Source: Halodesulfovibrio sp. MK-HDV
GTDB taxonomy: Bacteria; Desulfobacterota; Desulfovibrionia; Desulfovibrionales; Desulfovibrionaceae
Direction: 5' to 3'
NCBI RefSeq assembly: GCF_009914765.1
Contig: NZ_WYDS01000016.1
Location: 1 to 64,000 of the forward strand
DNA: 64,000 bases
Position numbers and translations under genes: made by a program. The notes beneath the pieces are model-generated. The model was not told where the DNA came from, did not search any database, and was given only the letters and a program-made list of their open reading frames with translations. Of the stretch, positions 34,447-43,580 are shown piece after piece (the first letter of the stretch is position 1; each line of letters opens with the position of its first letter).

Positions 34447-36494
34447 ACAGTTGCCTCATTTCATGCAGGGTACGCCATAAGCGGTTTGCTCCAAAACAGC
34501 ACTCGTTTGCCTACCCGCTATATACGTACATGCTCGACATTGACGAGTTACCAAAGCTCGACAACAAGCTCTCATTGTTCGGATACAACAACCTGCGCCT
34601 CGCCTCTTTTTACGACAAAGACTATCTCGAAAAAGGGGCAGAAGGGATACGAACAAAACTTACCTGCTTGCTCGCAGAACAAAATATGAAGCTGTTGCCT
34701 GAGGACACTGTCTATCTGGTGACCTCCGCTCGTTTTTTGAATTATGCCTTTAATCCTGTCTGCTTTTACTGGATTTTTCGCGAAGGGAATCTGCTTGGTT
34801 GCATGGCAGAGGTGAACAATACCTTTGGAGAAAAACACGTATACCCATTAGTTGGAACTGGAATTCCCCAAGATCTTACAAACGCAAAACAGTTTGACGG
34901 TCTAAGCGCTAACAGCAGCACCTTCTTTCCAGCCAAATACCGCAGCCCCAAGAAATTTCACGTCTCCCCTTTCATGGATCTCACGGGGGAGTACCATTTT
35001 TCCTTTGAAGATATCCGTAAACAACTGGATGTCACCGTCGGGCTCTTTCATGACGATAAAAAATTTTTTGAGGCCAACCTCACCGAAGAACGCCGCGTTC
35101 CGCTCAGTGATAAAGCACTGTTAACTACAGCGCTCAGTAGGCCGCTTACAGCGCACATCACAATTCCTAGAATATTATGGGAAGCGGGTAAAATTCATTT
35201 TGGCAAAGGCATACGTTATTACCCTAAGCAAGCCCCAGTAAGTACTATGACCATACGCCATAACACTCAGCCCAAACTTAAAGACCGCCTTGCTCAAAAG
35301 TTAGTGCTCAACTTTCTGAAACGGATGCAGCATGGACAGCTAATCTTAACCATGCCTGATGGCACAACCAAACACTTTGGTGAGCAGCATACGAACACAG
35401 CAGCCGATCTCACTATTCATTCAGATAAATTTTTCAGTATGTCCGCCTTCAATGGTAATATAGGGCTTGGTGAAGGCTATGCACAAGGATTGTGGGATTC
35501 CTCAGATCTAGTCAAACTGATTCGTTTCTTGCTTGAAAACCGTCAGGTGCATACACGCACCCGCAATCTGTTAACTAATACTCAGGCAAAACTTTTTGGG
35601 GCCATGCAACGGTATCGCCATCAAAAGGCACCAAAGAACGACAAAGCTGGCTCCAAAGAAAATATTACCGCACATTATGATCTTTCTAACGAGCTGTTTA
35701 AGCAATTTCTCGACCCCACCATGACGTATTCCAGCGCAGTGTTTCTTGATCCCTACGACGTCGCGGAAGATCTGGAAGCGGCGCAACTTCGCAAGAACAG
35801 AATATTGGCTGACAAAGCTAATATCGGTGTTGATGATCATGTGCTTGAAATGGGTTGCGGATGGGGCGGCTTTGCCGAGCAAACCGCGCGCGAAAGAGGC
35901 TGTCGCATCACAGGTATCACCCTTTCTCGCGACCAATACGACTATGCAACCAAACGTATTAAAGATGCCCAACTGGAGCATTTGGTAGATATCCGCCTAC
36001 AAGATTATCGCAATATTTCAAAACAGTACGACAAGATCGTTTCTATTGAGATGCTTGAAGCAGTTGGTCACAATTTTCATAAAGAATACTTCTGCAAAAT
36101 CGACAAGTTGCTTAAACCTTCCGGCGTGGCTGTCATTCAGACCATCACTATTCAGGATGCCCAGTACAATCACTACCGCTGGAGCGTAGACTGGATACGA
36201 AAGCACATCTTCCCCGGCGGAGAACTTCCTTCTCTTGCAAGAATCTGCGAGGTTACTTCAGACAGCACCACGCTTTCCGTTCAACAGGTGGACGCTATAG
36301 GGCTGCACTACGCCAACACTCTCAATCAATGGAGACAACGCTTTAACGCCTCATGGAAGTCCATTGCACCGCTAGGCTTTGACAATTACTTCCTACGCAC
36401 ATGGAATTACTATCTTGCTATCTGTGAGGCTGGCTTTCTCCAAGGGCATATTAATGACCTGCTTATTGTCCTCTCACGCCCCTCGTCGGAGTAA
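34443..36494 (+). CDS. DUF1365-cyclopropane-fatty-acyl synthase fusion
   Basis: 683 residues starting at GTG 34,443. Residues 1-260 are DUF1365 ('CRVRHKRFAPKQHSFAYPLYTYMLDIDEL', 'FNPVCFYWIFREG', 'KKFHVSPFMDLTGEYHF'). Residues about 285-683 are a cyclopropane-fatty-acyl-phospholipid synthase-type methyltransferase with SAM motif 'VLEMGCGWGGFAEQTA' near 466 and 'IVSIEMLEAVGHNF'. These are normally two adjacent genes; here they are one chain. It should transfer a methyl group to membrane phospholipid double bonds, together with the FAD enzyme. Confidence 0.9.
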   Translation: MNSCLISCRVRHKRFAPKQHSFAYPLYTYMLDIDELPKLDNKLSLFGYNNLRLASFYDKDYLEKGAEGIRTKLTCLLAEQNMKLLPEDTVYLVTSARFLNYAFNPVCFYWIFREGNLLGCMAEVNNTFGEKHVYPLVGTGIPQDLTNAKQFDGLSANSSTFFPAKYRSPKKFHVSPFMDLTGEYHFSFEDIRKQLDVTVGLFHDDKKFFEANLTEERRVPLSDKALLTTALSRPLTAHITIPRILWEAGKIHFGKGIRYYPKQAPVSTMTIRHNTQPKLKDRLAQKLVLNFLKRMQHGQLILTMPDGTTKHFGEQHTNTAADLTIHSDKFFSMSAFNGNIGLGEGYAQGLWDSSDLVKLIRFLLENRQVHTRTRNLLTNTQAKLFGAMQRYRHQKAPKNDKAGSKENITAHYDLSNELFKQFLDPTMTYSSAVFLDPYDVAEDLEAAQLRKNRILADKANIGVDDHVLEMGCGWGGFAEQTARERGCRITGITLSRDQYDYATKRIKDAQLEHLVDIRLQDYRNISKQYDKIVSIEMLEAVGHNFHKEYFCKIDKLLKPSGVAVIQTITIQDAQYNHYRWSVDWIRKHIFPGGELPSLARICEVTSDSTTLSVQQVDAIGLHYANTLNQWRQRFNASWKSIAPLGFDNYFLRTWNYYLAICEAGFLQGHINDLLIVLSRPSSE

Positions 36495-36631
36495 CTGGTT
36501 TGACATAATAAACGAATAGCAACTAACGCACGTCGCCCATTAAACAGCATCTTACCTTTCTTTATTCATTGGGAGATAGTTGACACACACATCATTAGTA
36601 AATATTTACAGACAAAAATGGGAGACTGTTA

Positions 36632-36896
36632 ATGCTTGGACGTCTATTATCTGGACCACTTTCAATTTTATATATTGGAGTAGGTCTTTGGGGATTTTTT
36701 TTTAGTTTCACAATACCTTTATGCACAAGTTGGAGCCGTTGGGGCATTCCTTGGTCTCTTCGTCTTTCCTGCAACTTACTCTATTGTGCCGATCTATGCT
36801 GGTATTGCTGATGGCTACTGGTTACCAGCTATTGTTTGCTACTCACCAATTGCCCTAATGATGCTACTTGGGCTTGTTGCTTCAATATTTGAGTAG
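36632..36896 (+). pseudogene. Small 2-3 TM membrane protein, frameshifted at a T9 run
   Basis: From ATG 36,632 the frame passes into T9 at 36,695-36,703 and then stops early. Dropping one T gives an 87-residue hydrophobic protein ('VSQYLYAQVGAVGAFLGLF', 'YAGIADGYWLPAIVCYSPIALM', 'GLVASIFE') ending at 36,896. The restored frame is clearly coding in style, with membrane segments and Gly/Ala spacing. It lies eight bases before the next membrane protein gene. I do not recognise the family. Confidence 0.6.
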
Positions 36897-36903
36897 GAAC
36901 GCC

Positions 36904-37296
36904 ATGTACACTGTCGGAGCAATTCTCATTGCGCTTCCATCCTACTTCATTTGTTTACTACTATTTGTGGGAGCAGGAACCTTTCTTGGAAACGCTATTT
37001 ACCAGACTACAGGTATATTATGGACAACTGTCGCCATTAACTCTGCCATGTCAGCCTGTAGTGCCTATGCAGCAATGTTTTTCTCCCTAAAGGTAGTTCC
37101 TAGGTCGTCAATCAAAGCAATGTTTAATATAATGACTTCTGTCGTGGTATTGAACGCAACCCTCTCTTTATACAAAGCAGCTTCTGATAACTATTCATAC
37201 ACTGTTGTCTACGTAGGCATTATTCTAGGAGCAGTTGCCTCTGTTCTTGGATGCTACATCTGTCAAACCACAATCCTCGAGGAGCGCTGTGATTAA
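36904..37296 (+). CDS. Uncharacterised 4-TM membrane protein
   Basis: Start at 36,904 (MYTVGAILIALPSYF), since the upstream in-frame ATG at 36,868 overlaps the previous gene. 130 residues with four hydrophobic segments near residues 5-25, 37-58, 68-85 and 100-120. No domain recognised. It probably forms a two-gene unit with the preceding small membrane protein. Confidence 0.6.
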   Translation: MYTVGAILIALPSYFICLLLFVGAGTFLGNAIYQTTGILWTTVAINSAMSACSAYAAMFFSLKVVPRSSIKAMFNIMTSVVVLNATLSLYKAASDNYSYTVVYVGIILGAVASVLGCYICQTTILEERCD

Positions 37297-37695
37297 GACA
37301 GAATGAACTCCTGCCATTTCACTCAAGATTACTTTACTCTAACTGTTCAAAGGTCTAAAATTCTATGCGCAAGCTCGGTTTGAAGATCCTACTCGCTTTT
37401 TTTACGATCTAATTTTTCGTTAAAGTTTAACCAAAAAAAAATTCTAGACGACTACGAGTCGTCTTTTATACTTCCAAGCCAGTAACAAATCACTACAGTG
37501 GATAAGTTGTAAGGCCTCAGACAGATATCCCCGTCTTCACCAATATGAAAACAACACCCTAATCCATACAGGATTAGGGTGTTGTTTTATGCCTATTAAT
37601 CACGAAATATCTTAACAGATCCAAATAAATTTCAAAATATTCCGAAGCCCTTTATCTACGAAAAATATCAGACCGAAAATTAAACTACTACGTAC
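37297..37695. other. Gene-free spacer with two hairpins
   Basis: It contains GACGACT-ACG-AGTCGTCTTTT at 37,447-37,467, a short terminator-like hairpin, and the stronger terminator at 37,550-37,588. No supported gene. Confidence 0.5.
37550..37588. terminator. Intrinsic terminator
   Basis: AACAACACCCTAATCC-ATACA-GGATTAGGGTGTTGTT followed by TTT. It lies between converging genes and ends the rightward membrane-protein unit and probably the leftward glycosylase. Confidence 0.85.
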
Positions 37696-38268
37696 CTAAC
37701 CTTGTAACTTCTTCACTTCAGAATATCTAAAACATGAGACAGTATGATCATTTACCATCCCTACTGCCTGCATATATGCATAACAAATTGTAGGCCCAAC
37801 AAACTTAAAGCCTTTCTTCTTCAGACTCTTACTCATTGCTTCTGATTCAGGAGTACTGACAGGAAAGTCTGACATGGAGTCCCATTTGTTGGTGATAGTT
37901 TTGCCATCCACAAAAGACCAAATATAGCGATCAAAGCTTCCGTGTTCTTTTTGAATTTCAAGAAAGCACTTTGCATTTACAATAGCTGCGTTGATCTTAA
38001 GCTTATGCCGTATAATCTCCGGATTCGTCAGCAACTGTTCTACTTTCTTCTCTGTATATTTTGAAACGACCTTAGCATCAAAATTGTCGAAGGCTTTTCG
38101 ATAGCCTTCTCGCTTTTTGAGAATAGTAGTCCAACTCAAACCCGCTTGCGCCCCCTCTAAGATTAGCATTTCAAAAAGAAGGCGATCATCGTGAACGGGA
38201 ACACCCCATTCTTCGTCATGATACTGCGTATCTAAAGAGTTAGAATTCGCCCATTCACATCGATTCAT
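37696..38268 (-). CDS. tag: DNA-3-methyladenine glycosylase I
   Basis: 190 residues from ATG 38,268 (AAAGGAG upstream). It opens 'MNRCEWANSNSLDTQYHDEEWGVP' with the N-terminal zinc Cys and the 'YHDEEWG' block of Tag. It continues with 'LILEGAQAGLSWTTILKKREGYRKAF' (helix-hairpin-helix region) and ends 'GPTICYAYMQAVGMVNDHTVSCFRY', containing the zinc ligands His and Cys. It removes 3-methyladenine from alkylated DNA in base excision repair. Single-gene unit. Confidence 0.93.
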   Translation of the reverse strand: MNRCEWANSNSLDTQYHDEEWGVPVHDDRLLFEMLILEGAQAGLSWTTILKKREGYRKAFDNFDAKVVSKYTEKKVEQLLTNPEIIRHKLKINAAIVNAKCFLEIQKEHGSFDRYIWSFVDGKTITNKWDSMSDFPVSTPESEAMSKSLKKKGFKFVGPTICYAYMQAVGMVNDHTVSCFRYSEVKKLQG

Positions 38269-38599
38269 AAAGCTTTCTCCTTTACGCATTGCTTATTTCT
38301 ATCACTTAACCATGCTAACATTCCCAGAACATATACAATTTGTATATACTCAATTCTGCAAAGCAAGCATTACATAGCACCCGCCACGGAAGAGAACTTA
38401 GGAAGGGCTATCTCATGAAAAATGATTTCCAACGGTACGTGAACTCTCTTCTGTCACGCTAAACAATTTCTCATAAATTTCTTTAAACAGACTGAACCCT
38501 TTCCCATAAAGAAAGATCTCAACCTATTCTACATCCAGCAAGATTCGGGTTGTTGGTTTGGCCTGCCATCGCTTATACAGTTCAAAAAAAGGAAAACAT
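38269..38599. other. Spacer with only a very short reading frame
   Basis: A 15-codon frame (38,415-38,462) with AGGAAGGG upstream is the only coding-like signal, and too short to call. The region should hold the tag promoter (leftward) and that of the CCG-domain gene (rightward). Confidence 0.35.
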
Positions 38600-39259
38600 A
38601 TGAATCCAAAAACATACTTCAACCCCGGTTGCGCGTTAAGCATATACAAACCCGAAATGGAAAACACTATTCTAGATTTCCTGAACAAAAACTATCGCGA
38701 AACGACGTTGCATAAAATCTGCTGCCGACATGATCCGCAAGTTGAAAAAGGGGCCGTGATAATTAATGTATGCGCAGGCTGCGATAATCGATTTAGCAGC
38801 CTATACGAAGGGGTATCAACACTGTCAGTATGGGAAGTAATTGATAGCCTTGATTCGTTTGCCTACCCGAATTATCAGGGATTAAAAATATCTGTGCATG
38901 ATGCTTGCCCAGTACGTGAAAAAACTCAAGTACATCAAGCTGTCCGAAATCTACTAAAAAAAATGAATATCGAAGTTGTTGAAACTAAACTTCACGGAAC
39001 ACGCTCTGCTTGCTGTGGTGATGATTTGTATCCGAAATTTCCTGTAGAAAAAGTTCATACCATGATGACAAAGCGCGCGGATTCCATGCCTTGCGATAAC
39101 GTTTGTGTATACTGTGTTTCCTGCATTAAGGCTCTGCATATTGGAGGAAAAACTCCAAGACACTTAATTGACCTTTTAATGAATGAGACAACCGAACCAC
39201 AGACATATGACACCATAAAGTGGCATGAACAATTGCAGGAATACATCGACCAGCATTAA
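38600..39259 (+). CDS. CCG-domain (HdrB-like) iron-sulfur protein
   Basis: 219 residues from ATG 38,600 (AAAGGAAAAC upstream). The N-terminal 'YFNPGCALSIYKPEME' and two Cys-rich motifs 'NVCAGCDNRF' and 'GTRSACCGDDLYP' resemble the CCG domain of heterodisulfide reductase subunit B and related Fe-S proteins. A further 'CVYCVSCIKALHIGG' lies near the C-terminus. Such domains bind non-cubane clusters and act in electron transfer, common in sulfate reducers. No redox partner is adjacent, so the substrate is unknown. Confidence 0.78.
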   Translation: MNPKTYFNPGCALSIYKPEMENTILDFLNKNYRETTLHKICCRHDPQVEKGAVIINVCAGCDNRFSSLYEGVSTLSVWEVIDSLDSFAYPNYQGLKISVHDACPVREKTQVHQAVRNLLKKMNIEVVETKLHGTRSACCGDDLYPKFPVEKVHTMMTKRADSMPCDNVCVYCVSCIKALHIGGKTPRHLIDLLMNETTEPQTYDTIKWHEQLQEYIDQH

Positions 39260-39394
39260 CGAACGCCGCAGTCCATTTGCCTAACAATTCTATATAACCT
39301 CCGTGGAAGAATTAAGACTAAGAAGATACCGCATTCCTCCCACAGCGTTACGGACACAATCAAACTTACTTCTTTTCTATTTGTTATAACAACT

Positions 39395-39424
39395 CAGCCG
39401 TCCTTTTGATAGAACGGCTGTTTT
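39395..39424. terminator. Terminator-like hairpin
   Basis: CAGCCGT...ACGGCTGTTTT. A 7-bp stem between the CCG-domain gene and the next membrane protein. Confidence 0.6.
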
Positions 39425-39501
39425 CCGAGACAACTATAGACTTTTTCGCACCGCAGAATAGAATATGAAGGGGATAAGAAAAAAGAAGGAGGAGGTTGGA
39501 C

Positions 39502-40023
39502 ATGCAAGAACACAAAGAAAAAGCGACGGAGCCACAGAAACCAGACTGGAATGTCAAATTAGGCATTGGACTTTTCGCGTTCAGTATCATTCTACCTTTA
39601 ACCAGCATCCCCATCGTGGCAGCCATTGAGTTATCTACGACCGCGGCAGCTTCTACTGTCGCTCTCCTTCTTGGCCTTGCTGAGGTCTGTGGCTTAGCTG
39701 CAATCGCCGTCATGGGAAAGAACGGCTATGCGTATCTTAAAGAAAAGCTTTCAAGATTTGTTAAATCTTACACTCCACCACGAGACGTTAGTAAATTTCG
39801 TTACTCAATCGGTCTAATTATGTTCAGCATTCCACTAATTGTCGGTTGGATTGCTCCATATCTTTTTGCTCTTTTCCCTGACCTTGCACCATCAAATTTC
39901 ACATGGGCTCTAGTGGGTGACGCTCTCTTTTTAGCCAGCTTGTTTGTGCTCGGGGGTAACTTTTGGGATAAGTTAAATTCATTATTCGTTCATAATGCGC
40001 ACGCCACTTTTAATAAAAAATGA
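39502..40023 (+). CDS. Transporter-suffix-domain membrane protein
   Basis: 173 residues from ATG 39,502, with AAGGAGGAGG six bases upstream. Four hydrophobic segments, with 'LGLAEVCGLAAIAVMGKNGYAYLKEKL' between pairs, match the so-called transporter suffix domain, found at the end of some MFS transporters or alone. The C-terminal half ends in 'LGGNFWDKLNSLFVHNA'. Monocistronic, bounded by terminators. Function unknown. Confidence 0.7.
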   Translation: MQEHKEKATEPQKPDWNVKLGIGLFAFSIILPLTSIPIVAAIELSTTAAASTVALLLGLAEVCGLAAIAVMGKNGYAYLKEKLSRFVKSYTPPRDVSKFRYSIGLIMFSIPLIVGWIAPYLFALFPDLAPSNFTWALVGDALFLASLFVLGGNFWDKLNSLFVHNAHATFNKK

Positions 40024-40063
40024 AGGTATATTCCCAACCGACATATTCCTTCCATCAGGATGT

Positions 40064-40102
40064 AAAAAAACTCTTACCGACATATACGGTAAGAGTTTTT
40101 TT
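40064..40102. terminator. Intrinsic terminator
   Basis: AAAAAAACTCTTACCG-ACATATA-CGGTAAGAGTTTTTTT. Confidence 0.9.
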
Positions 40103-40196
40103 GTGATCATTACTATTGGTAACTGAAAAGTAATATTTTTATGCTATATTGGATGGTAAGAAGAAGAATCTTCAAACGCAACAAGGAGAAAATCGT

Positions 40197-40265
40197 ATGG
40201 AACGTTACATCGTGCTTACCATTCTAGTTTTTTCTATCCTATTCAGCGTACTTACCTACTCCTAA
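40197..40265 (+). CDS. 22-residue single-TM microprotein
   Basis: MERYIVLTILVFSILFSVLTYS is encoded from ATG 40,197, with AAGGAG six to seven bases upstream, its own AT-rich leader and a strong terminator directly after. Almost the whole peptide is one TM helix. The isolated gene layout (leader, ribosome site, frame, terminator) supports expression. It could be a regulatory microprotein or a type I toxin-like peptide; no antisense RNA was identified. Confidence 0.5.
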   Translation: MERYIVLTILVFSILFSVLTYS

Positions 40266-40272
40266 GTAAACA

Positions 40273-40305
40273 AAAAAAGCCTTGTCGAACGACAAGGCTT
40301 TTTTC
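40273..40305. terminator. Bidirectional terminator
   Basis: AAAAAAAGCCTTGTCG-AA-CGACAAGGCTTTTTT, shared by the microprotein and the convergent YodC-like gene. Confidence 0.9.
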
Positions 40306-40307
40306 CG

Positions 40308-40493
40308 TTAATATGCACCATCTACGAACAGTTTACATTCACCAACGGCTTCCACAGGAAATAACGCAGTTTTTAACTCTCTACCTACAAACCAGCTGCA
40401 GCTAACCAGCCCTTTTACGGCATCAAATTTAACAACAGTCATTTCCGGTCCACCGGATTTTAACTGAATAATGTCTCCAGCTACAAATTTCAT
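40308..40493 (-). CDS. YodC-like DUF2158 protein
   Basis: 61 residues with CGGAGG five bases before the ATG. 'FVAGDIIQLKSGGPEMTVVKF' and a later Cys/Trp pair 'VSCSWFVGRELKTALFP' are the DUF2158/YodC pattern, a small beta-barrel. Its role is unknown in any organism to my knowledge. Single-gene unit sharing a terminator with the microprotein. Confidence 0.82.
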   Translation of the reverse strand: MKFVAGDIIQLKSGGPEMTVVKFDAVKGLVSCSWFVGRELKTALFPVEAVGECKLFVDGAY

Positions 40494-40650
40494 AGTGCCT
40501 CCGGATATTTTAGTCCGACCTGCTCGCTAAACCTTTCCCTTACGTGCATGCATATCATTAGATTTACATCTACCATATAATGTATACGCACTTCATACAA
40601 GTGTTCACTCTTTAAGAATACACTCTATTGAATACATTACAATAGTCATA

Positions 40651-40680
40651 AAAAAAGCGGAGGAAAATCCCTCCGCTTTA
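40651..40680 (-). terminator. Terminator of the alcohol dehydrogenase gene
   Basis: AAAAAGCGGAGG-AAAAT-CCCTCCGCTTT, immediately after the leftward gene, with a poly-A on the forward strand that gives the U-tract. Confidence 0.88.
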
Positions 40681-40705
40681 TATTTCGATTTGTATCGAGA
40701 GCTAA

Positions 40706-41887
40706 TTACATAGCTGCTTCGTAAATTTCCATTACATCCTGATCGGTAGGACAGCGAGGGTTAGTGAGACCGCAAGCATCTTTCTGTGCGTTGGCAGTCA
40801 TTGTTGGAATATCAGCTGAACTTACTTTCTTACCGTAACGTTCGCCAAGAGCTTTTAAGCCTTTAGGGATACCTACATCTGAAGAAAGTTCACGGATAGC
40901 TTTCAAGCACTTCTGAGCAGCTTCGCGATCACTGAGACCATCAATATTTTCGCCCATCCAAACAGCCATATCTGCAAAACGATCCATCTTAGCAATCAAG
41001 TTGAATTCTTCAACGTGTGGCAGAAGGATAGCATTGCACTCGCCGTGTGGAAGATCGTAGAAACCACCAAGCTGGTGAGCCATTGCGTGAACATGACCAA
41101 GGCTTGCGTTGTTGAACGCCATGCCTGCAAGGTACTGAGCGTAACACATGCCGTCACGGGCTTCGATGTCCTGACCGTTTGCAACAGCAGCGCGAAGATG
41201 TATAGCAATAAGTTTAATTGCTTTTTCTGCACATGCATCTGTAAGTGGAGTTGCGGCAGTAGAAACGTATGCTTCAACAGCGTGAGTCAAAGCGTCCATA
41301 CCTGTTGCAGCAGTAAGTGATGGTGGCATACCAACCATAAGCATTGGGTCATCCAAAGCAATGGTAGGAGTTACACGCCAGTCAACGATAGCCATTTTAA
41401 CTTTACGGGAGGTATCAGTGATAATGCAGAAACGAGTCATTTCTGATGCTGTACCAGCTGTAGTGTTAACCGCTACATATGGAGGCATTGGTTTAGTAGA
41501 TTTATCTACGCCCTCGTAGTCATGAATTTTACCACCATTTGCAACAACAAGGCCTACACCTTTACCACAATCATGAGCACTACCACCACCAAGGGTAATA
41601 AGAGAATCACAACCTGATTTACGATATACATCAACGCCGTCATGAACGTTTGTGTCTGTTGGGTTTGGAATTGTTTCGTCAAAAACTACACATTCCATAT
41701 CTTCTGAAGCAAGCAAATCGACGATTTGCTGCGTCATACCGACAGCTGTAATCCCTTTATCTGTAACTAAGAGAGGCTTTTTGCCGCCTAACGTACGAAT
41801 TTTTGCAGGAATTTCTTTATGAGCGCCAATACCTAATAAGGTAACACTTGGAATATAGAATCCATTCACTTGTTCACGTACAGCCAT
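40706..41887 (-). CDS. Iron-containing alcohol dehydrogenase
   Basis: 393 residues, GGAG upstream. The N-terminal NAD-binding domain has 'LITLGGGSAHDCGKGVGLV', and the iron-binding region has 'GMDALTHAVEAYVS', 'HAMAHQLGGFYDLPHGECNAILLPHV', with the Asp and three His expected of group III dehydrogenases. The nearest types oxidise ethanol and other primary alcohols with NAD, a major catabolic step in Desulfovibrio-type sulfate reducers. Monocistronic, and probably strongly expressed given the clean leader and terminator. Confidence 0.92.
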   Translation of the reverse strand: MAVREQVNGFYIPSVTLLGIGAHKEIPAKIRTLGGKKPLLVTDKGITAVGMTQQIVDLLASEDMECVVFDETIPNPTDTNVHDGVDVYRKSGCDSLITLGGGSAHDCGKGVGLVVANGGKIHDYEGVDKSTKPMPPYVAVNTTAGTASEMTRFCIITDTSRKVKMAIVDWRVTPTIALDDPMLMVGMPPSLTAATGMDALTHAVEAYVSTAATPLTDACAEKAIKLIAIHLRAAVANGQDIEARDGMCYAQYLAGMAFNNASLGHVHAMAHQLGGFYDLPHGECNAILLPHVEEFNLIAKMDRFADMAVWMGENIDGLSDREAAQKCLKAIRELSSDVGIPKGLKALGERYGKKVSSADIPTMTANAQKDACGLTNPRCPTDQDVMEIYEAAM

Positions 41888-42291
41888 TTCACATCTCCGT
41901 AGTAAGTATCAGTGTATGAAAATTGTTATTACATTCGCTACGCCGCGAAGCAGATAACCTGTGTCGTAGTATATGAATACACACGGAAGCTGTCGCTCAC
42001 AAATAAAAAGGTATTACTCACAGTACGGAACATTTCACACTTTAAAAGAACTGCATAAGTACAGAAGAATGTAATTTTATTCACAAACAACATGCTGGAA
42101 TTCTATACCTTTCTAGTTCCCAAAATATACTTACCCAGCAAGCACTCGCAGACCTTGTTACATTTATCACAAAATTGTTTATATTCATGTAACAGATTGC
42201 GTTGTTCCTTTCTGAAAGAAAAATCCTTACTCCTAACCGAATCCTTGTTTACGCTCTTAGTCATAGTTCGGCAGCACTTTTTGGAGGAAGT
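41888..42291. other. Divergent promoter region, alcohol dehydrogenase and epimerase genes
   Basis: 404 bases without a supported gene. It must hold the leftward promoter of the dehydrogenase and the rightward promoter of the epimerase. I saw no convincing -24/-12 site or operator. Confidence 0.4.
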
Positions 42292-43377
42292 ATGAAGGTA
42301 ACAATTGATTCTTTTGGGATTACCCCCTCTGGAGAGATCATAGAGCGGTATACTCTTGATAACGGCAAGGGGATAACCGTAGACTTAATTACATACGGTG
42401 CGACCATCTTAAAGATAGCAACTCCTGACTGCGGGGGAAATAGAAGTGACATTACAATAGGGTTTGATTCGATAGAAGATTACCTGAAAAAGAACCACCA
42501 CTTTGGCTCAATTGTTGGCAGATATGCGAATAGAATTGAAGGTGCATCCTTCCGGCTTGGGGGAACAACCTATCATCTCGAGCAGAACAACGGGAAAAAC
42601 CATATCCATGGCGGATCTCGAGGGTTTGATAAATATGTCTGGAGCGCTCATGTTATTGAGCATGAAGAAAGTGCTTCCGTCGTCATGCAGCACATTTCTC
42701 CTGATGGAGACATGGGATTTCCGGGCACGGTTTCTGTACAGATTGCCTACACTTTGGACACAATGGACACCCTAACCATTGATTATTCAGCATTCACAGA
42801 TGCACCTACAGTACTCAATCTGACAAACCATACCTACTTCAACCTATCCGGCAACATTGGCTCTCCCATTTCAGACCACGTCATAACCGTCCATGCTGAT
42901 GATTATCTTCCTATAAATGAAGAAGGCATCCCGACTCCCGAAGCTCCGCAACCAGTTGAAGATACGGTAATGGATCTGACACTCCCTAGTGTCATTGGCG
43001 ACAAGCTCTACGAAAAAGATCCGCAGCTCATTTTTGCAGGTGGATTTGATCACACATATGTTCTTTCAAAAGATCACGATAAAATAGTACGGTTGGCGGC
43101 AATGCTCACACACCCTGATTCAGGGCGCAGCATCAGCATTGCGACTTCAGAACCGGGAATTCATGTGTACACAGCCAACAGTCTGGATGGTAAAACAAAA
43201 TACCGTGATGGAATTGTGGTTCCAAAACACGGAGCTATTGCATTTGAAACGCAGCACTTTCCTAACTCACCTAACAGACCAGATTTTCCTACAACAGTAC
43301 TGACACCAGAGCATACGTATACGCAGAAAACTAAATTCACTTTTAATAAAGTCATTACCACCTGCAATGTTAAATAA
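42292..43377 (+). CDS. Aldose 1-epimerase (galactose mutarotase)
   Basis: 361 residues from ATG 42,292 with GGAGG upstream. It has 'GRYANRIEGASFRLGG', 'NNGKNHIHGGSRGFDKYVW' and 'LTNHTYFNLSG', containing the two catalytic/binding His (one in 'HIHGG', one in 'NHTYFN'), and 'GFDHTYVL' with the third conserved region near residue 245. The C-terminal Glu is in 'GAIAFETQHFPNSPNR'. It converts alpha- and beta-anomers of hexoses. Monocistronic with a terminator. Confidence 0.93.
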   Translation: MKVTIDSFGITPSGEIIERYTLDNGKGITVDLITYGATILKIATPDCGGNRSDITIGFDSIEDYLKKNHHFGSIVGRYANRIEGASFRLGGTTYHLEQNNGKNHIHGGSRGFDKYVWSAHVIEHEESASVVMQHISPDGDMGFPGTVSVQIAYTLDTMDTLTIDYSAFTDAPTVLNLTNHTYFNLSGNIGSPISDHVITVHADDYLPINEEGIPTPEAPQPVEDTVMDLTLPSVIGDKLYEKDPQLIFAGGFDHTYVLSKDHDKIVRLAAMLTHPDSGRSISIATSEPGIHVYTANSLDGKTKYRDGIVVPKHGAIAFETQHFPNSPNRPDFPTTVLTPEHTYTQKTKFTFNKVITTCNVK

Positions 43378-43460
43378 AAACAGCCACGGCGAGATCACTA
43401 TTGCTGAAACTGCTGACAGACTCTTTATTACAGATTAAACCACACCTGCTAAAACACCAT

Positions 43461-43511
43461 AAAAAGCCAAACTTTAAGTATACATAGGTATACAAAAGTT
43501 TGGCTTTTTTA
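43461..43511. terminator. Terminator after the epimerase
   Basis: AAAAAGCCAAACTTT...AAGTTTGGCTTTTTT with a second nested palindrome TATACATAGGTATA in the loop. Confidence 0.85.
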
Positions 43512-43580
43512 AAACAATCCGCAAGGAGCAGAATTGTCAGAATCTAAGCTACCAAGCATTCTCGGTAGTTTTTATACATG

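Noticed and set aside
38415-38462. 15-codon peptide upstream of the CCG-domain gene
   Set aside because: It has a plausible ribosome site but is too short, with no supporting terminator or composition signal.
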